Below, in pieces: positions 49,792 to 57,328 of a DNA stretch of 64,000 nt. This DNA is from a virus. The stretch lies in IMG/VR virus record IMGVR_UViG_3300009788_000007, positions 1 to 64,000 of that record; one strand, given 5' to 3'. Numbering within the stretch: the stretch's first letter is position 1; every line of letters begins with the position of its first letter. Both the position numbers and the translations under genes were made by a program. The notes under the pieces are model-generated. The model was given only the letters and a program-made list of their open reading frames with translations, had not been told where the DNA came from and made no database searches.

Positions 49792-51042
49792 TTACCCAAG
49801 CAAACGTGCAGCAAGTTCTGCACGAATAAGGCGGGTACCCCATAAGATATCAAATTCCCAAACAACTTGTTTATGTTGCCTTGATACTTCAAGACGTAAA
49901 ACAATACCTGTTTTAGGGTCTTGCATTGACATGATTTTAGAACCCAAAGCCAAATCTTGAGTGCTTTGAGTAAGTGGGCGTGTCGCAAAAGCAAATGCGT
50001 CACGATGGAACACAAGGTTAACTACGTGGTCATCAATAACAGTCAACACTTCGTCATCAGCAACAGCAGTTTGCAAAGCTGGGAAAAATTTTAGTGCAGT
50101 GATAGCATTTGCAGCAAATGTGTACGTGCCAACTGTACCTGCTTGGTTATCAGTAACATTAGCAAATTCAGCAGAGGCTGCGTTATCTACAACCACATAA
50201 GATTGTGCATGACCAGCAAAAGTGAAAATGTCACCATTAAGCAAAGTGCCAGCAACAGACACTTCAGCACCATTGTCTATATTGATGGTGTCGATGCCAA
50301 TAGCATAACCAGCACCATTATTAACTGCAGCTGTACGTGTGGCACCCGCAAGAATAGTACCGGCTATGTGTGTGATAACTTCGTCATCAGCAACCCAGTC
50401 AATACCAAATTTCCGGCCAATCTCACCTTCAAGAATAACGTCTGCACTCAAAGTATTGTTTGCAGAAAAGAACGGTTCAAGCTCAAGCGCTTGGGCTTCT
50501 GCATCAAAATCAAGTACACCGCGCCTGTTATCTTTAGGGCAAACCTGCTGATTCAAAATTTTACGTACTTGAGTAGCTGATTTAACGCCTACGCTTGTAC
50601 CAAATGGAGTTGTGCCAGCTGTTCCGGTAACACCAAAAACACCACGCACTGGGCCACGGTACTCTTCATGAATAGAACGGTTTACATCATTGGCTAGTGT
50701 TCTGATAGCTTCTGACATTTGCATAGGTAAAAAATCTTCACGTGCGTCAATTTCAACCAAATCTTTATCGGTCAAATGGATAGCGTCGTTCTGCCTCCAA
50801 TAATTCAAAGGGATGGGCACTGTTTCAATCGTGGTGCTTGCAGGTACTGGGGGTGTGTTTGATGGTGCTACATCAGAAGTAGATACTGCAGAAGGAATGG
50901 GCACATTAATTGTGTCGCCTTTTTTTGCAGCCTCTTGTGCGTAGTCACCATTGACCAAACGAGGCATAACCGCAGCCTCGCGTAATGCCAAAAGTCCCCG
51001 TGCGAGAATTTTTGGTAGGATATCATCCAAATTATTTGCCAT
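49792..51042 (-). CDS. major capsid protein, P22 coat-like
   Basis: The 416-residue protein matches the P22 gp5-like coat family: LARGLLALREAAVMPRLVNG, KKGDTINVPIPSA, PLNYWRQNDAIHLTDKDLVE and ANDVNRSIHEEYRGPVRGVFG in the N-terminal half. A ~100-residue beta insertion (residues ~235-320) fits the family's insertion domain. The C-terminus DPKTGIVLRLEVSRQHKQVV then ILWGTRLIRAEL is typical. GGAGG lies eight bases before the ATG. Confidence 0.9.
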   Translation of the reverse strand: MANNLDDILPKILARGLLALREAAVMPRLVNGDYAQEAAKKGDTINVPIPSAVSTSDVAPSNTPPVPASTTIETVPIPLNYWRQNDAIHLTDKDLVEIDAREDFLPMQMSEAIRTLANDVNRSIHEEYRGPVRGVFGVTGTAGTTPFGTSVGVKSATQVRKILNQQVCPKDNRRGVLDFDAEAQALELEPFFSANNTLSADVILEGEIGRKFGIDWVADDEVITHIAGTILAGATRTAAVNNGAGYAIGIDTINIDNGAEVSVAGTLLNGDIFTFAGHAQSYVVVDNAASAEFANVTDNQAGTVGTYTFAANAITALKFFPALQTAVADDEVLTVIDDHVVNLVFHRDAFAFATRPLTQSTQDLALGSKIMSMQDPKTGIVLRLEVSRQHKQVVWEFDILWGTRLIRAELAARLLG

Positions 51043-51116
51043 TGTTATAGCCTCCTAGATAGAGCTTAATTGTTTACGATTCATGTTTAACAGAAAGCTA
51101 CCATCTCGGAAGCTAC

Positions 51117-51131
51117 GCAGCGTCTCGCCGC
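51117..51131. promoter_or_regulatory. hairpin with TCT triloop before the coat gene
   Basis: GCAGCG TCT CGCCGC forms a six-pair stem with one mismatch and the same CGTCTCGCC core as two hairpins before the scaffold gene. Confidence 0.45.
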
Positions 51132-51167
51132 GATTTATCTAGGGGATTTTTAGGATAACTTCAATCG

Positions 51168-51983
51168 TTAGCGTACGACCTTAGTGTTCCCTTTTGCAAT
51201 TGCCTCTAAGCTATTATTGATAGCATTTTGATCATTACCATCAACTTCACCTTTAACTACAGGTTTATTGCCACCCCCTGTGTTTCCTGCATTTTTATCG
51301 GATGAATCGCCAGACCCTCCACCACTGCCGGAATTTCCAGTACCACTAAAAGCAGCACCAAAACTATCTTTACTTTTCATTTCTTCGACTAATTGAGTTA
51401 TTGTCATTGCCGTACCTGCACTACCTGCAATGCGTGCCACACCTTCTGCATTAACAACTTCTGCTACAAACTTATCGTCTACCTGCTTCATCTTTACATG
51501 TTGTTTAACGTGCGGTAAAAGTAACTCAATAGAACCCCCAGCTTCTTGAATAGCCTTTGTTGCCTGGGCATCAATCAAGTTTGTTCTCAATTGCCCCATA
51601 GAGGCGTCCACTACTTGCTGCATAGTTGCCATCTCGGTAGTATGCGCTGTAATAAGATCACCTTTCATTCCTTCAAACTGCTCTTTAGCCTTAGCGTCCG
51701 GGTCCAAGTTTTTAAATTCTTCATACTTGGCTATGGCTACCTTTGCGGCTTTTGCATCAATACCATCAAAAACTTTTAAGGCTTTAACGCTTTCAGCGCC
51801 AGTATGCCTTTCAGTTTCGAGAGCTGATTTTAATGCGGCTGTGTTTGCAAATTCAAAACCGTCCATAGGTTTGATATCTGGGATGAATTTCCCAGGCTCT
51901 TTTGGGTTTTCAATGTACTCTGCTTTAATCACATCTTCTAGAGTGTCGTATGCTTCTTTGTTAATTACTGCTGCTAGTGTCAT
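51168..51983 (-). CDS. scaffolding protein (271 aa)
   Basis: The start MTLAAVINKEAYDTLEDVIK at 51983 has AAGGA seven bases upstream, so a longer frame from 52028 is rejected. The protein is helical with long coiled-coil segments (ALETERHTGAESVKALKVFD, AKYEEFKNLDPDAKAKEQF) and a Gly/Ser-rich linker before a basic C-terminal tail (SLEAIAKGNTKVVR), the typical layout of scaffolds placed just before the coat gene. Confidence 0.82.
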   Translation of the reverse strand: MTLAAVINKEAYDTLEDVIKAEYIENPKEPGKFIPDIKPMDGFEFANTAALKSALETERHTGAESVKALKVFDGIDAKAAKVAIAKYEEFKNLDPDAKAKEQFEGMKGDLITAHTTEMATMQQVVDASMGQLRTNLIDAQATKAIQEAGGSIELLLPHVKQHVKMKQVDDKFVAEVVNAEGVARIAGSAGTAMTITQLVEEMKSKDSFGAAFSGTGNSGSGGGSGDSSDKNAGNTGGGNKPVVKGEVDGNDQNAINNSLEAIAKGNTKVVR

Positions 51984-51994
51984 ATTTAATCCTT

Positions 51995-52028
51995 GGGCGT
52001 CTCGCCCTGTTGGGTGGCGTCTCGCCAC
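51995..52028. promoter_or_regulatory. pair of CGTCTCG hairpins before the scaffold gene
   Basis: GGGCG TCT CGCCC (51995-52007) and GTGGCG TCT CGCCAC (52014-52028) are perfect stems with an identical triloop. The first ends 11 bases before the scaffold start codon and would lie in its mRNA leader. Confidence 0.6.
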
Positions 52029-52128
52029 GTTTTAAAATACTGAGGTTTCGCTCAACTGCTTACTAAATAATATATGGTCTCAAAACAGACTTTTCAAACC
52101 CTTAAAATTTGGCGTTTCTGGTCCCTCC

Positions 52129-52140
52129 CTCCCTATAGGG
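52129..52140 (-). promoter_or_regulatory. CCCTATAGGGAG element B (possible phage promoter)
   Basis: On the minus strand CCCTATAGGGAG is followed by a purine-rich GGAGGGACC. The core resembles the initiation region of T7-type promoters (CACTATAGGGAG). It lies upstream of scaffold and coat genes. No single-subunit RNA polymerase gene is visible in this window. Confidence 0.35.
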
Positions 52141-52222
52141 GGAAATGTGGTTTTTAGAAAAAGTTTTAAATAGTCCTAAATAGTTACAAATATTTTAAAA
52201 TATTTCAAAGTATCTACACAAA

Positions 52223-54310
52223 TTAATCTAATTTTGCTTCAGCTGCACGCATCTGTGGAAGGGTAAGCTGCTTAGTTTTATCATTAAAAAAGAACTTATC
52301 GTTCAGCTTCCCGCGCCGAAATAACGCAGACCTTTCTTTGCCTAAAGCCATTTGCTGGGTAGCCTTTGACTGATTGCGTAACCACTGGGGGTATGTTTGA
52401 GTAGCCGGAACCTGCCCTTTAAAGGTATCGCTTGCTGATGCCCTGGTAGATGGTGGTAATTCATTAAGCCCTGGTATGCCTAAATCCTCAAATGATTTTA
52501 TTACAGGTACCGTGGTACTCCTGCAATTATGCACTAATAACCCATTAGCTAAATAAGTCTCGTCATCCACAACAGCTAGATTGTAAACATACCCGTTGTA
52601 GTACTCATCTACATTTGATATGCTTGATGAGGCAAACCAATTAGAGGGGGAGTTATGGCTACGTTCACTAAAAAAGAACTTGAAAAAATTATTAAAAGAG
52701 AGCACTGGAAATTGGGTAAACCTCTTAGACAAATTGAAAGAGAACTTGGGGTAGGTAAAACTGTTGTGCAAAGTAGTTGCAAACGCTTGGGAATTAAGAC
52801 ACGCACCAGAACCGAGAGTATTAGAAGTGGGCACGCTAATGGCCATCTTAAGGGGGCATCTGGTGCTGACCATTGGAGAAAACAGAATATCAAAAAAAGT
52901 AAAAAGCTTGCTAAACAAAGTTCTGCAAGAATGAAGAAGTCTAACCCAATGTTTGATAAAGGCACTAAAGAAAAAATTCTTAAAACACGTGCTGATAATT
53001 ATAGTAAAAATCCAACAAGACATGAAGCGGCACTTATTAAAATATTTCAACGCAGGGGTATAATATTTTGTTTTCAAAAATCTGTCAGGGGTGGTATTGC
53101 TGATTTTACTTTTGGTAAAGTTATCCTTGAGATTGACGGTAGAGGACATGCCAGCAGAAAAACTGCTGATGCTATACGGGATAAGGTCCTCAATACACTT
53201 GGTTGGCATGTTGTGCGAGTTAGTCAAGACAGCCTGCGTGATTACAGACGACACCCCAACGGCCATTGGCATCTTAGTAAACTTTTCAAAGTTTTGAAAA
53301 AGTACATCACCTGTACAAACATCCCTAGCATTAAGCCATCCTCTGGTTTTGGTAAGTATCGGGTGGTCGTCCGTGAGGCTAACACAGGTATTGAAAGACG
53401 TTTTTAGTTTTTTAATTTTACCGTTATGTGATTTAGCCATAACTGTATAAACTTTTTTCCATCTGTTTAAATGTGTCAATACCTCGTCACCTACCTTAAC
53501 ATCTTCAATAGGTGTTAAACCTTTTTTTGTAGTTATTAGAGTACCCCCCACAAGCGCATTAAAATGTTGGGGAGGCCTGGGGCCTTCACCAATTGGGAAT
53601 ACCTCACCATCAAGAGAAGCGCAGATAGGTGTTGTACGGCTGTCTAGTGTTGCGACATATTTTACTTTATCAATCACATCAGAATTTGCTTCGTAGGTTG
53701 CTTCTCTTGCTTTTACAGTTACCTCGGTCACAGATGTGCGCACTAACGTCTGCGCGTTATGGCGAGTACCATTAAAAACACCATCTGAAAAACCTTGTGC
53801 TTTTGTGCCGACAATCCTACGCGTCATATCCGGGATACTGTCACCCTCTGCTAAACCTATACTAAGCCGTCTTGTAATTTCATTGGCGTCCCGGTCTGCA
53901 TACTGATTAAAATATTTTTTAATAGTTTGCCCTCTTACTTTACCATTTACAATTTGCCGCATCACTGCTTGAGAGGGTACAGTTAGTGCTAATGAAATAG
54001 GGGAATTTTTATTAATAATACGTATTTGATTCTCTGCTTCATTATTTGCAATGTCTAAAAGATCACTCTTAAGGTCAACACCTAAACCCTTGTACCCTTC
54101 ACGCAAAAGTATTGTGTATGCTTTTCGCATTCTGATAAATCTATCCGCTGACATATTTCTGCGCAGTCTGCGGTTTATCTCTTTTTCGACATCAGGCAGC
54201 ACATCATCATTAAGCGTGGCTAAAATTTTATTGACTTCTTTATTACGCAGGCGCTCTAAAAAAATAGCATGCTTTATGGCCTCATCTTGTATGTCGTCAT
54301 TTATTGCCAT
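52223..54310 (-). CDS. MuF-type head protein interrupted by an intein
   Basis: The 695-residue precursor has exteins of 251 and 100 residues. The N-extein is a helical MuF/SPP1 gp7-like domain (FNGTRHNAQTLVRTSVTEVT, TLDSRTTPICASLDGEVFPI, GPRPPQHFN). The C-extein resumes at CRSTTVPVIKSF, completing the conserved PPxHxxCR motif. The mature 351-residue protein would be a minor head protein, packaged with or beneath the portal and often ejected with DNA. It is coded just after the DUF4055 portal. Splicing is needed to restore the motif. Confidence 0.88.
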   Translation of the reverse strand: MAINDDIQDEAIKHAIFLERLRNKEVNKILATLNDDVLPDVEKEINRRLRRNMSADRFIRMRKAYTILLREGYKGLGVDLKSDLLDIANNEAENQIRIINKNSPISLALTVPSQAVMRQIVNGKVRGQTIKKYFNQYADRDANEITRRLSIGLAEGDSIPDMTRRIVGTKAQGFSDGVFNGTRHNAQTLVRTSVTEVTVKAREATYEANSDVIDKVKYVATLDSRTTPICASLDGEVFPIGEGPRPPQHFNALVGGTLITTKKGLTPIEDVKVGDEVLTHLNRWKKVYTVMAKSHNGKIKKLKTSFNTCVSLTDDHPILTKTRGWLNARDVCTGDVLFQNFEKFTKMPMAVGVSSVITQAVLTNSHNMPTKCIEDLIPYSISSFSAGMSSTVNLKDNFTKSKISNTTPDRFLKTKYYTPALKYFNKCRFMSCWIFTIIISTCFKNFFFSAFIKHWVRLLHSCRTLFSKLFTFFDILFSPMVSTRCPLKMAISVPTSNTLGSGACLNSQAFATTLHNSFTYPKFSFNLSKRFTQFPVLSFNNFFKFFFSERSHNSPSNWFASSSISNVDEYYNGYVYNLAVVDDETYLANGLLVHNCRSTTVPVIKSFEDLGIPGLNELPPSTRASASDTFKGQVPATQTYPQWLRNQSKATQQMALGKERSALFRRGKLNDKFFFNDKTKQLTLPQMRAAEAKLD
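52526..53557 (-). other. Ala1 intein (344 aa) in the MuF gene
   Basis: The insertion begins ALVGGTLITTKKGLTPIEDV (block A with Ala in place of Cys1) after Asn251. Block B is VSLTDDHPILT (Thr313, His316). The C-terminal blocks read GYVYNLAVVDDETYLANG and LLVHN, ending in His-Asn before Cys+1. Ala1 with Cys+1 is the class 2 arrangement (KlbA-like direct attack on the upstream bond); the class 3 Trp and Cys markers are absent. The middle ~250 residues are low in charge and odd in composition because they are the antisense of an endonuclease gene. Confidence 0.88.
52655..53407 (+). CDS. Vsr/DUF559-like (EDxHD) homing endonuclease nested antisense in the intein
   Basis: The 250-residue product has an N-terminal HTH (PLRQIERELGVGKTVVQSSC) and a NUMOD-like DNA-binding stretch (SGHANGHLKGASGADHW, KKSNPMFDKGTKEKIL). 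The nuclease domain follows: Glu124 in RHEAALIKIF, Asp150 in GIADFTFG, Glu159/Asp161 in ILEIDGRGH and His165, then RDKVLNTLGWHVVRVSQDSL. This matches the Vsr-like EDxHD homing endonucleases. AGGGGGAG lies just before the ATG. It reads opposite to the whole head operon, wholly inside the intein. Confidence 0.85.
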   Translation: MATFTKKELEKIIKREHWKLGKPLRQIERELGVGKTVVQSSCKRLGIKTRTRTESIRSGHANGHLKGASGADHWRKQNIKKSKKLAKQSSARMKKSNPMFDKGTKEKILKTRADNYSKNPTRHEAALIKIFQRRGIIFCFQKSVRGGIADFTFGKVILEIDGRGHASRKTADAIRDKVLNTLGWHVVRVSQDSLRDYRRHPNGHWHLSKLFKVLKKYITCTNIPSIKPSSGFGKYRVVVREANTGIERRF

Positions 54311-54404
54311 TAGGTTTATTTTTCTTTTTAACAGTACGTTTAGTTATAGATCTTTTGGTTACAGATTTTTTAGGTGCAGTAGTTTTTTTAAGGTGTTTTG
54401 GCAT
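54297..54404 (-). CDS. 35-aa Lys-rich peptide
   Basis: The product MPKHLKKTTAPKKSVTKRSI then TKRTVKKKNKPNGNK is extremely basic. GGGAG lies seven bases before its ATG, and it overlaps genes on both sides. A DNA-binding or head-interior peptide is possible. Composition alone is weak evidence. Confidence 0.5.
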   Translation of the reverse strand: MPKHLKKTTAPKKSVTKRSITKRTVKKKNKPNGNK

Positions 54405-54564
54405 CAGTGTCTCCCATTATTTTATCTATATAGTGTTGCCGCATGCCTTTATCTAAATGGATAAAAATTCTTTCCATCATTTCACGCCCACGTATACCGC
54501 GCTTGTATTCAAGATATAATAAAAACGCTAGTTCTTCACTCGTCCATTTCAAGTTCGCTATCAT
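54388..54564 (-). CDS. 58-aa hypothetical protein
   Basis: The start MIANLKWTSEELAFLLYLEY at 54564 lies inside the end of the portal gene. The protein is helical and basic (RGIRGREMMERIFIHLDKGM). It links the portal and MuF genes; no family is recognised. Confidence 0.6.
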   Translation of the reverse strand: MIANLKWTSEELAFLLYLEYKRGIRGREMMERIFIHLDKGMRQHYIDKIMGDTDAKTP

Positions 54565-56044
54565 CTTGGTTTGTCCCATCATCATCGGGGTCATCATCGT
54601 CCCCTGTAATAAGTCCTAAAGCTGGGCCTTCAGCTAAAATAGCTTCTATCTCATCTTCAATATTTACATTTTCAGATAACACACTTCGGCGTTTCAACTC
54701 AGTTAAAAATGTAGTTTGTGATATTTCTTTAGCAGCTCTCATGTTAAAAAGAATTGTTAAATCTTCTTTATTGCTAAACACCACACCAAAGTCATTAAAA
54801 ATATCAAATGAAAAATCTTTAGGTAATTTTTTATTTAACCACCGCGCAGAAAATTCTGCAGATTTATTTAGGGCTTCTTCTTCTCGCCTAATCCAAGCTT
54901 GTACAGCACTCTCATTGTCATTAGCATCAATGGCCCTACCAGTAGCACTTACAGAAGGGCTTGTAATAACCAAAGGTTCAGTACCTACCACAGTCATTTT
55001 ATTTTCGATATCCATGATATCATCTTGACCTACTTTAATTGAATTTCCTGAATGTTCTACCCATTTCATATCAGCCTCATGGTTCGCTGTAGCAAATTGT
55101 GCACGAGGTCCTATAGTAATACCATTATCTACTTGTTCTTGTGTGACACCTTTAATAAAAAGTACACCTGCACGTGCAACATTAAGTAAGCTGCGTTGGT
55201 CAGAGTATGATTGCCAATGTGTAAGGTTTAACCAAGCTAGTTTTAAAAATGGTGGCTTTGCTGTTAGGTCTCCATCTTGATCTGTGTAGTAAGTAACTAA
55301 AGGTATCTCCCCAAATGTATGTGTGTCACTTTCCTTTAGAACCCAAGTACTAGAGCTATCAGCATTTTTACTTTCTTGCCATAGTTCCCATTTTGTACGT
55401 GTCCATCTTTTAATTTGTTTAACTACTTCGTCCCCAAAATCACCTTCACTAGAAATAAAACTTTGAAAATACCTTATCTCATCTAACTTTGTGTCCTCTC
55501 CCACCTTCCAGAAGAACAAATTTAACGGCGAAATCTCAGACCATACAGGCCTTGCCCCTGCAGATTTTTCTTCTGCTATTGTGGCTGTTCTTGGCACATC
55601 ATTTTTATCAAAAAATTTCATTGTGTTAAAATCTACAAGTACATGTGAAAGGCCCCACTTTAAAGATGTTCTAAAAAGGTCATACCCAAACTGAGTTACA
55701 CTCCTGCCTTTTTTATCCACATCTTTAAAAACAGCTTCTAAAGCAGGGTCTAAACCTTCAGTAGGAGCCCATGTAACCTGTTTTTTAAATGGTTTTGCAG
55801 ACAGCCTATCAATAGTGTTTCCCAAACCTTCAAACAAAAATGATCTATCTAACCTGTTTTCATATGCAGTTTGTGATTCGGCTTCCTGCTTAGGTAGCCA
55901 CTTGGTAGCACCTTTACGCATTGCTTTTGTGCCATCAAGTAAATCTGATATTAAATCCCAAGAGAACTTTTCACGCATGGTATCATAGCGTACTGAAGGT
56001 GTAGATACATCAGCTTTTTTAGGAGTACTTACAGTGTTCACCAT
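54536..56044 (-). CDS. DUF4055 portal protein
   Basis: The 502-residue product matches DUF4055 portals: RYDTMREKFSWDLISDLLDG, KWLPKQEAESQTAYENRLDR, FEGLGNTIDRLSAKPF, GLSHVLVDFNTM and IPLVTYYTDQDGDLTAKPPF. The acidic tail (GDDDDPDDDGTNQDD) is common. It forms the dodecameric ring for DNA packaging and tail attachment. Its ATG overlaps the stop of a 39-aa gene. Confidence 0.92.
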   Translation of the reverse strand: MVNTVSTPKKADVSTPSVRYDTMREKFSWDLISDLLDGTKAMRKGATKWLPKQEAESQTAYENRLDRSFLFEGLGNTIDRLSAKPFKKQVTWAPTEGLDPALEAVFKDVDKKGRSVTQFGYDLFRTSLKWGLSHVLVDFNTMKFFDKNDVPRTATIAEEKSAGARPVWSEISPLNLFFWKVGEDTKLDEIRYFQSFISSEGDFGDEVVKQIKRWTRTKWELWQESKNADSSSTWVLKESDTHTFGEIPLVTYYTDQDGDLTAKPPFLKLAWLNLTHWQSYSDQRSLLNVARAGVLFIKGVTQEQVDNGITIGPRAQFATANHEADMKWVEHSGNSIKVGQDDIMDIENKMTVVGTEPLVITSPSVSATGRAIDANDNESAVQAWIRREEEALNKSAEFSARWLNKKLPKDFSFDIFNDFGVVFSNKEDLTILFNMRAAKEISQTTFLTELKRRSVLSENVNIEDEIEAILAEGPALGLITGDDDDPDDDGTNQDDSELEMDE

Positions 56045-56163
56045 TATTTTTTACTCCGCTTTTCTCCAACAATATAAGTGCAGCTTAAGTAACCCCCAAC
56101 ACCCCAGGCACTACCTACACACCACTTAACACTAATGTATTGATCTTCTGAGTATCTAAGCAT
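56044..56163 (-). CDS. 39-aa hypothetical peptide
   Basis: The product is MLRYSEDQYISVKWCVGSAW followed by GVGGYLSCTYIVGEKRSKK. It ends in TAATG on the portal start. Support is from packing only. Confidence 0.4.
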   Translation of the reverse strand: MLRYSEDQYISVKWCVGSAWGVGGYLSCTYIVGEKRSKK

Positions 56164-56296
56164 TCGGTTGATCCATTTCTTTAGGATGATCTAAAAAATC
56201 TAGTTCTGATTCTATCTCTACTTCGTTGAAATTATCCCATTCAGGCAATAACCCTTTAAGTATTGAGAAAATGAATTCGCCAAGTGCAGCACACAT
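56156..56296 (-). CDS. 46-aa acidic peptide
   Basis: The product begins MCAALGEFIFSILKGLLPEW and ends in an acidic helix. It starts four bases after the stop of the previous gene and overlaps the next start. Function unknown. Confidence 0.45.
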   Translation of the reverse strand: MCAALGEFIFSILKGLLPEWDNFNEVEIESELDFLDHPKEMDQPNA

Positions 56297-56297
56297 A

Positions 56298-56549
56298 CTA
56301 AAAATTATCTATGGTCATATCATCATGTGTATGGCGGTCTTCACCACCTGGGGAAAATGTCACTTCAAACTTCTTTTTATCACCATCCCACCACATAGAC
56401 CAATTATGATCATGAAATCTTGAAGTGCGTGTACCGTCTAAAGTAGTTTTGCCAAATGCATGTGTTGCATTGTCATCAAGCCTTTTACCGTCTTCTTGCA
56501 TTGGCACAAACGCATGGCTATGGCCGTTAACTTCTGATGTTCTGGGCAT
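56298..56549 (-). CDS. His-rich hypothetical protein (83 aa)
   Basis: It starts MPRTSEVNGHSHAFVPMQED and contains HSHAF, RFHDHNW and DRHTHDD, eight or more His in all. Similar His-rich small proteins occur in phage head regions and may bind metal. Its ATG overlaps the preceding stop. Confidence 0.6.
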   Translation of the reverse strand: MPRTSEVNGHSHAFVPMQEDGKRLDDNATHAFGKTTLDGTRTSRFHDHNWSMWWDGDKKKFEVTFSPGGEDRHTHDDMTIDNF

Positions 56550-56761
56550 TATATCTTCTTTCCTTGAGATGACTTATCGCCGTCACGTGAAGCTGCAAAA
56601 CCAAGCAGGACGCCAACAGCCCCCAAAACTATTTTCCACTCTGGGTTAGTTGTGGGGTCATCGTCAATGTAGTACTGCACTTGTGGAAAAATAATAGCAC
56701 CTGCAGTGACAACACCTGCAGCAGTAGTTTTCCAATTAGTTAAAAATTTAGGTTTCTTCAT
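56549..56761 (-). CDS. holin-like membrane protein (70 aa)
   Basis: The start MKKPKFLTNWKTTAAGVVTA at 56761 has AAAGGA upstream. Two hydrophobic segments (AAGVVTAGAIIFPQVQYYI and IVLGAVGVLLGFAA) are separated by an acidic loop, and the tail is charged. The layout fits small class II holins, though no endolysin gene is recognised nearby. Confidence 0.55.
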   Translation of the reverse strand: MKKPKFLTNWKTTAAGVVTAGAIIFPQVQYYIDDDPTTNPEWKIVLGAVGVLLGFAASRDGDKSSQGKKI

Positions 56762-56850
56762 ATCCCATTCCTTTGCTAAAAGTATTTCAATAATAGCAAA
56801 AGAATTTATTTTTACCACATGAGGTTATTTAAGTATGATTTAGCAGCCTG

Positions 56851-56864
56851 CTCCCTATAGGGAG
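56851..56864. promoter_or_regulatory. CTCCCTATAGGGAG element A (possible phage promoter)
   Basis: A perfect 14-bp palindrome shares 12 bases with element B at 52129. It lies about 90 bases before the holin-like gene, at the head of the portal/MuF unit. GA-rich sequence follows it on the plus side. Confidence 0.35.
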
Positions 56865-56888
56865 CGAGGGAGGGAGGTAAATAAATAG

Positions 56889-56924
56889 AAAAACCCCAAA
56901 TGACATAATCAAATGGGGTAAAAA
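56889..56924 (-). terminator. terminator, possibly bidirectional
   Basis: CCCCAnnTGA and TCAnnTGGGG pair on the minus strand and are followed by TTTTTC; the other side also ends in an A-run. It closes the small-gene unit that ends at 56969. Confidence 0.65.
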
Positions 56925-56968
56925 GTAATTATTATGTGCTTAATATTATAGCAGATTTCTTATCTGGT

Positions 56969-57130
56969 TTATACTCTGTTCAATCCTTCCATTAAAATTT
57001 CTAAGGCTTTGTACTGGCTGTGGTGGAAAATTGTTTTACTCCTATCGTTTGCATTCTGAGCGTGAATGTACTCATCACAGTGTTTTTTGAATTCATCTTG
57101 ATAAATCTTTTTTAATTCTTCTTTTTCCAT
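56969..57130 (-). CDS. 53-aa helical protein
   Basis: The product begins MEKEELKKIYQDEFKKHCDE and is helical and charged. The leader CAGAAAGAATTGAAGATT before its ATG is nearly identical to the one before the gene at 25031. Unknown function. Confidence 0.6.
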   Translation of the reverse strand: MEKEELKKIYQDEFKKHCDEYIHAQNANDRSKTIFHHSQYKALEILMEGLNRV

Positions 57131-57192
57131 AATCTTCAATTCTTTCTGCCCTTGTTGGGCTGTTGGTGGTTAAGAAGTCGTTTCGATAGGGG

Positions 57193-57312
57193 TTATTTAG
57201 AGTTGACTGAATTTTTAAAACACTCAAAACTTAAGTACCCTAGATTTAAGTTAATTTTTCTTTGTTTGTAGATATCGTATGCCAATTCTATTTCCTTCAA
57301 TGTGTATTTCAT
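57193..57312 (-). CDS. 39-aa hypothetical peptide
   Basis: The product begins MKYTLKEIELAYDIYKQRKI. It carries the same leader type (AGAAAGATTTGAAGATT) right before the ATG, which argues that it is translated. Confidence 0.5.
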   Translation of the reverse strand: MKYTLKEIELAYDIYKQRKINLNLGYLSFECFKNSVNSK

Positions 57313-57328
57313 AATCTTCAAATCTTTC

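Noticed and set aside
52609-52965. Another minus-strand frame inside the intein
   Set aside because: It is offset from the intein frame, shows no splicing blocks or domains and reads as a shadow of the endonuclease gene.
52526-53557. Class 3 intein
   Set aside because: Ala1 would allow it, but the block B Trp, block F Cys and the Thr before the terminal His-Asn are absent.
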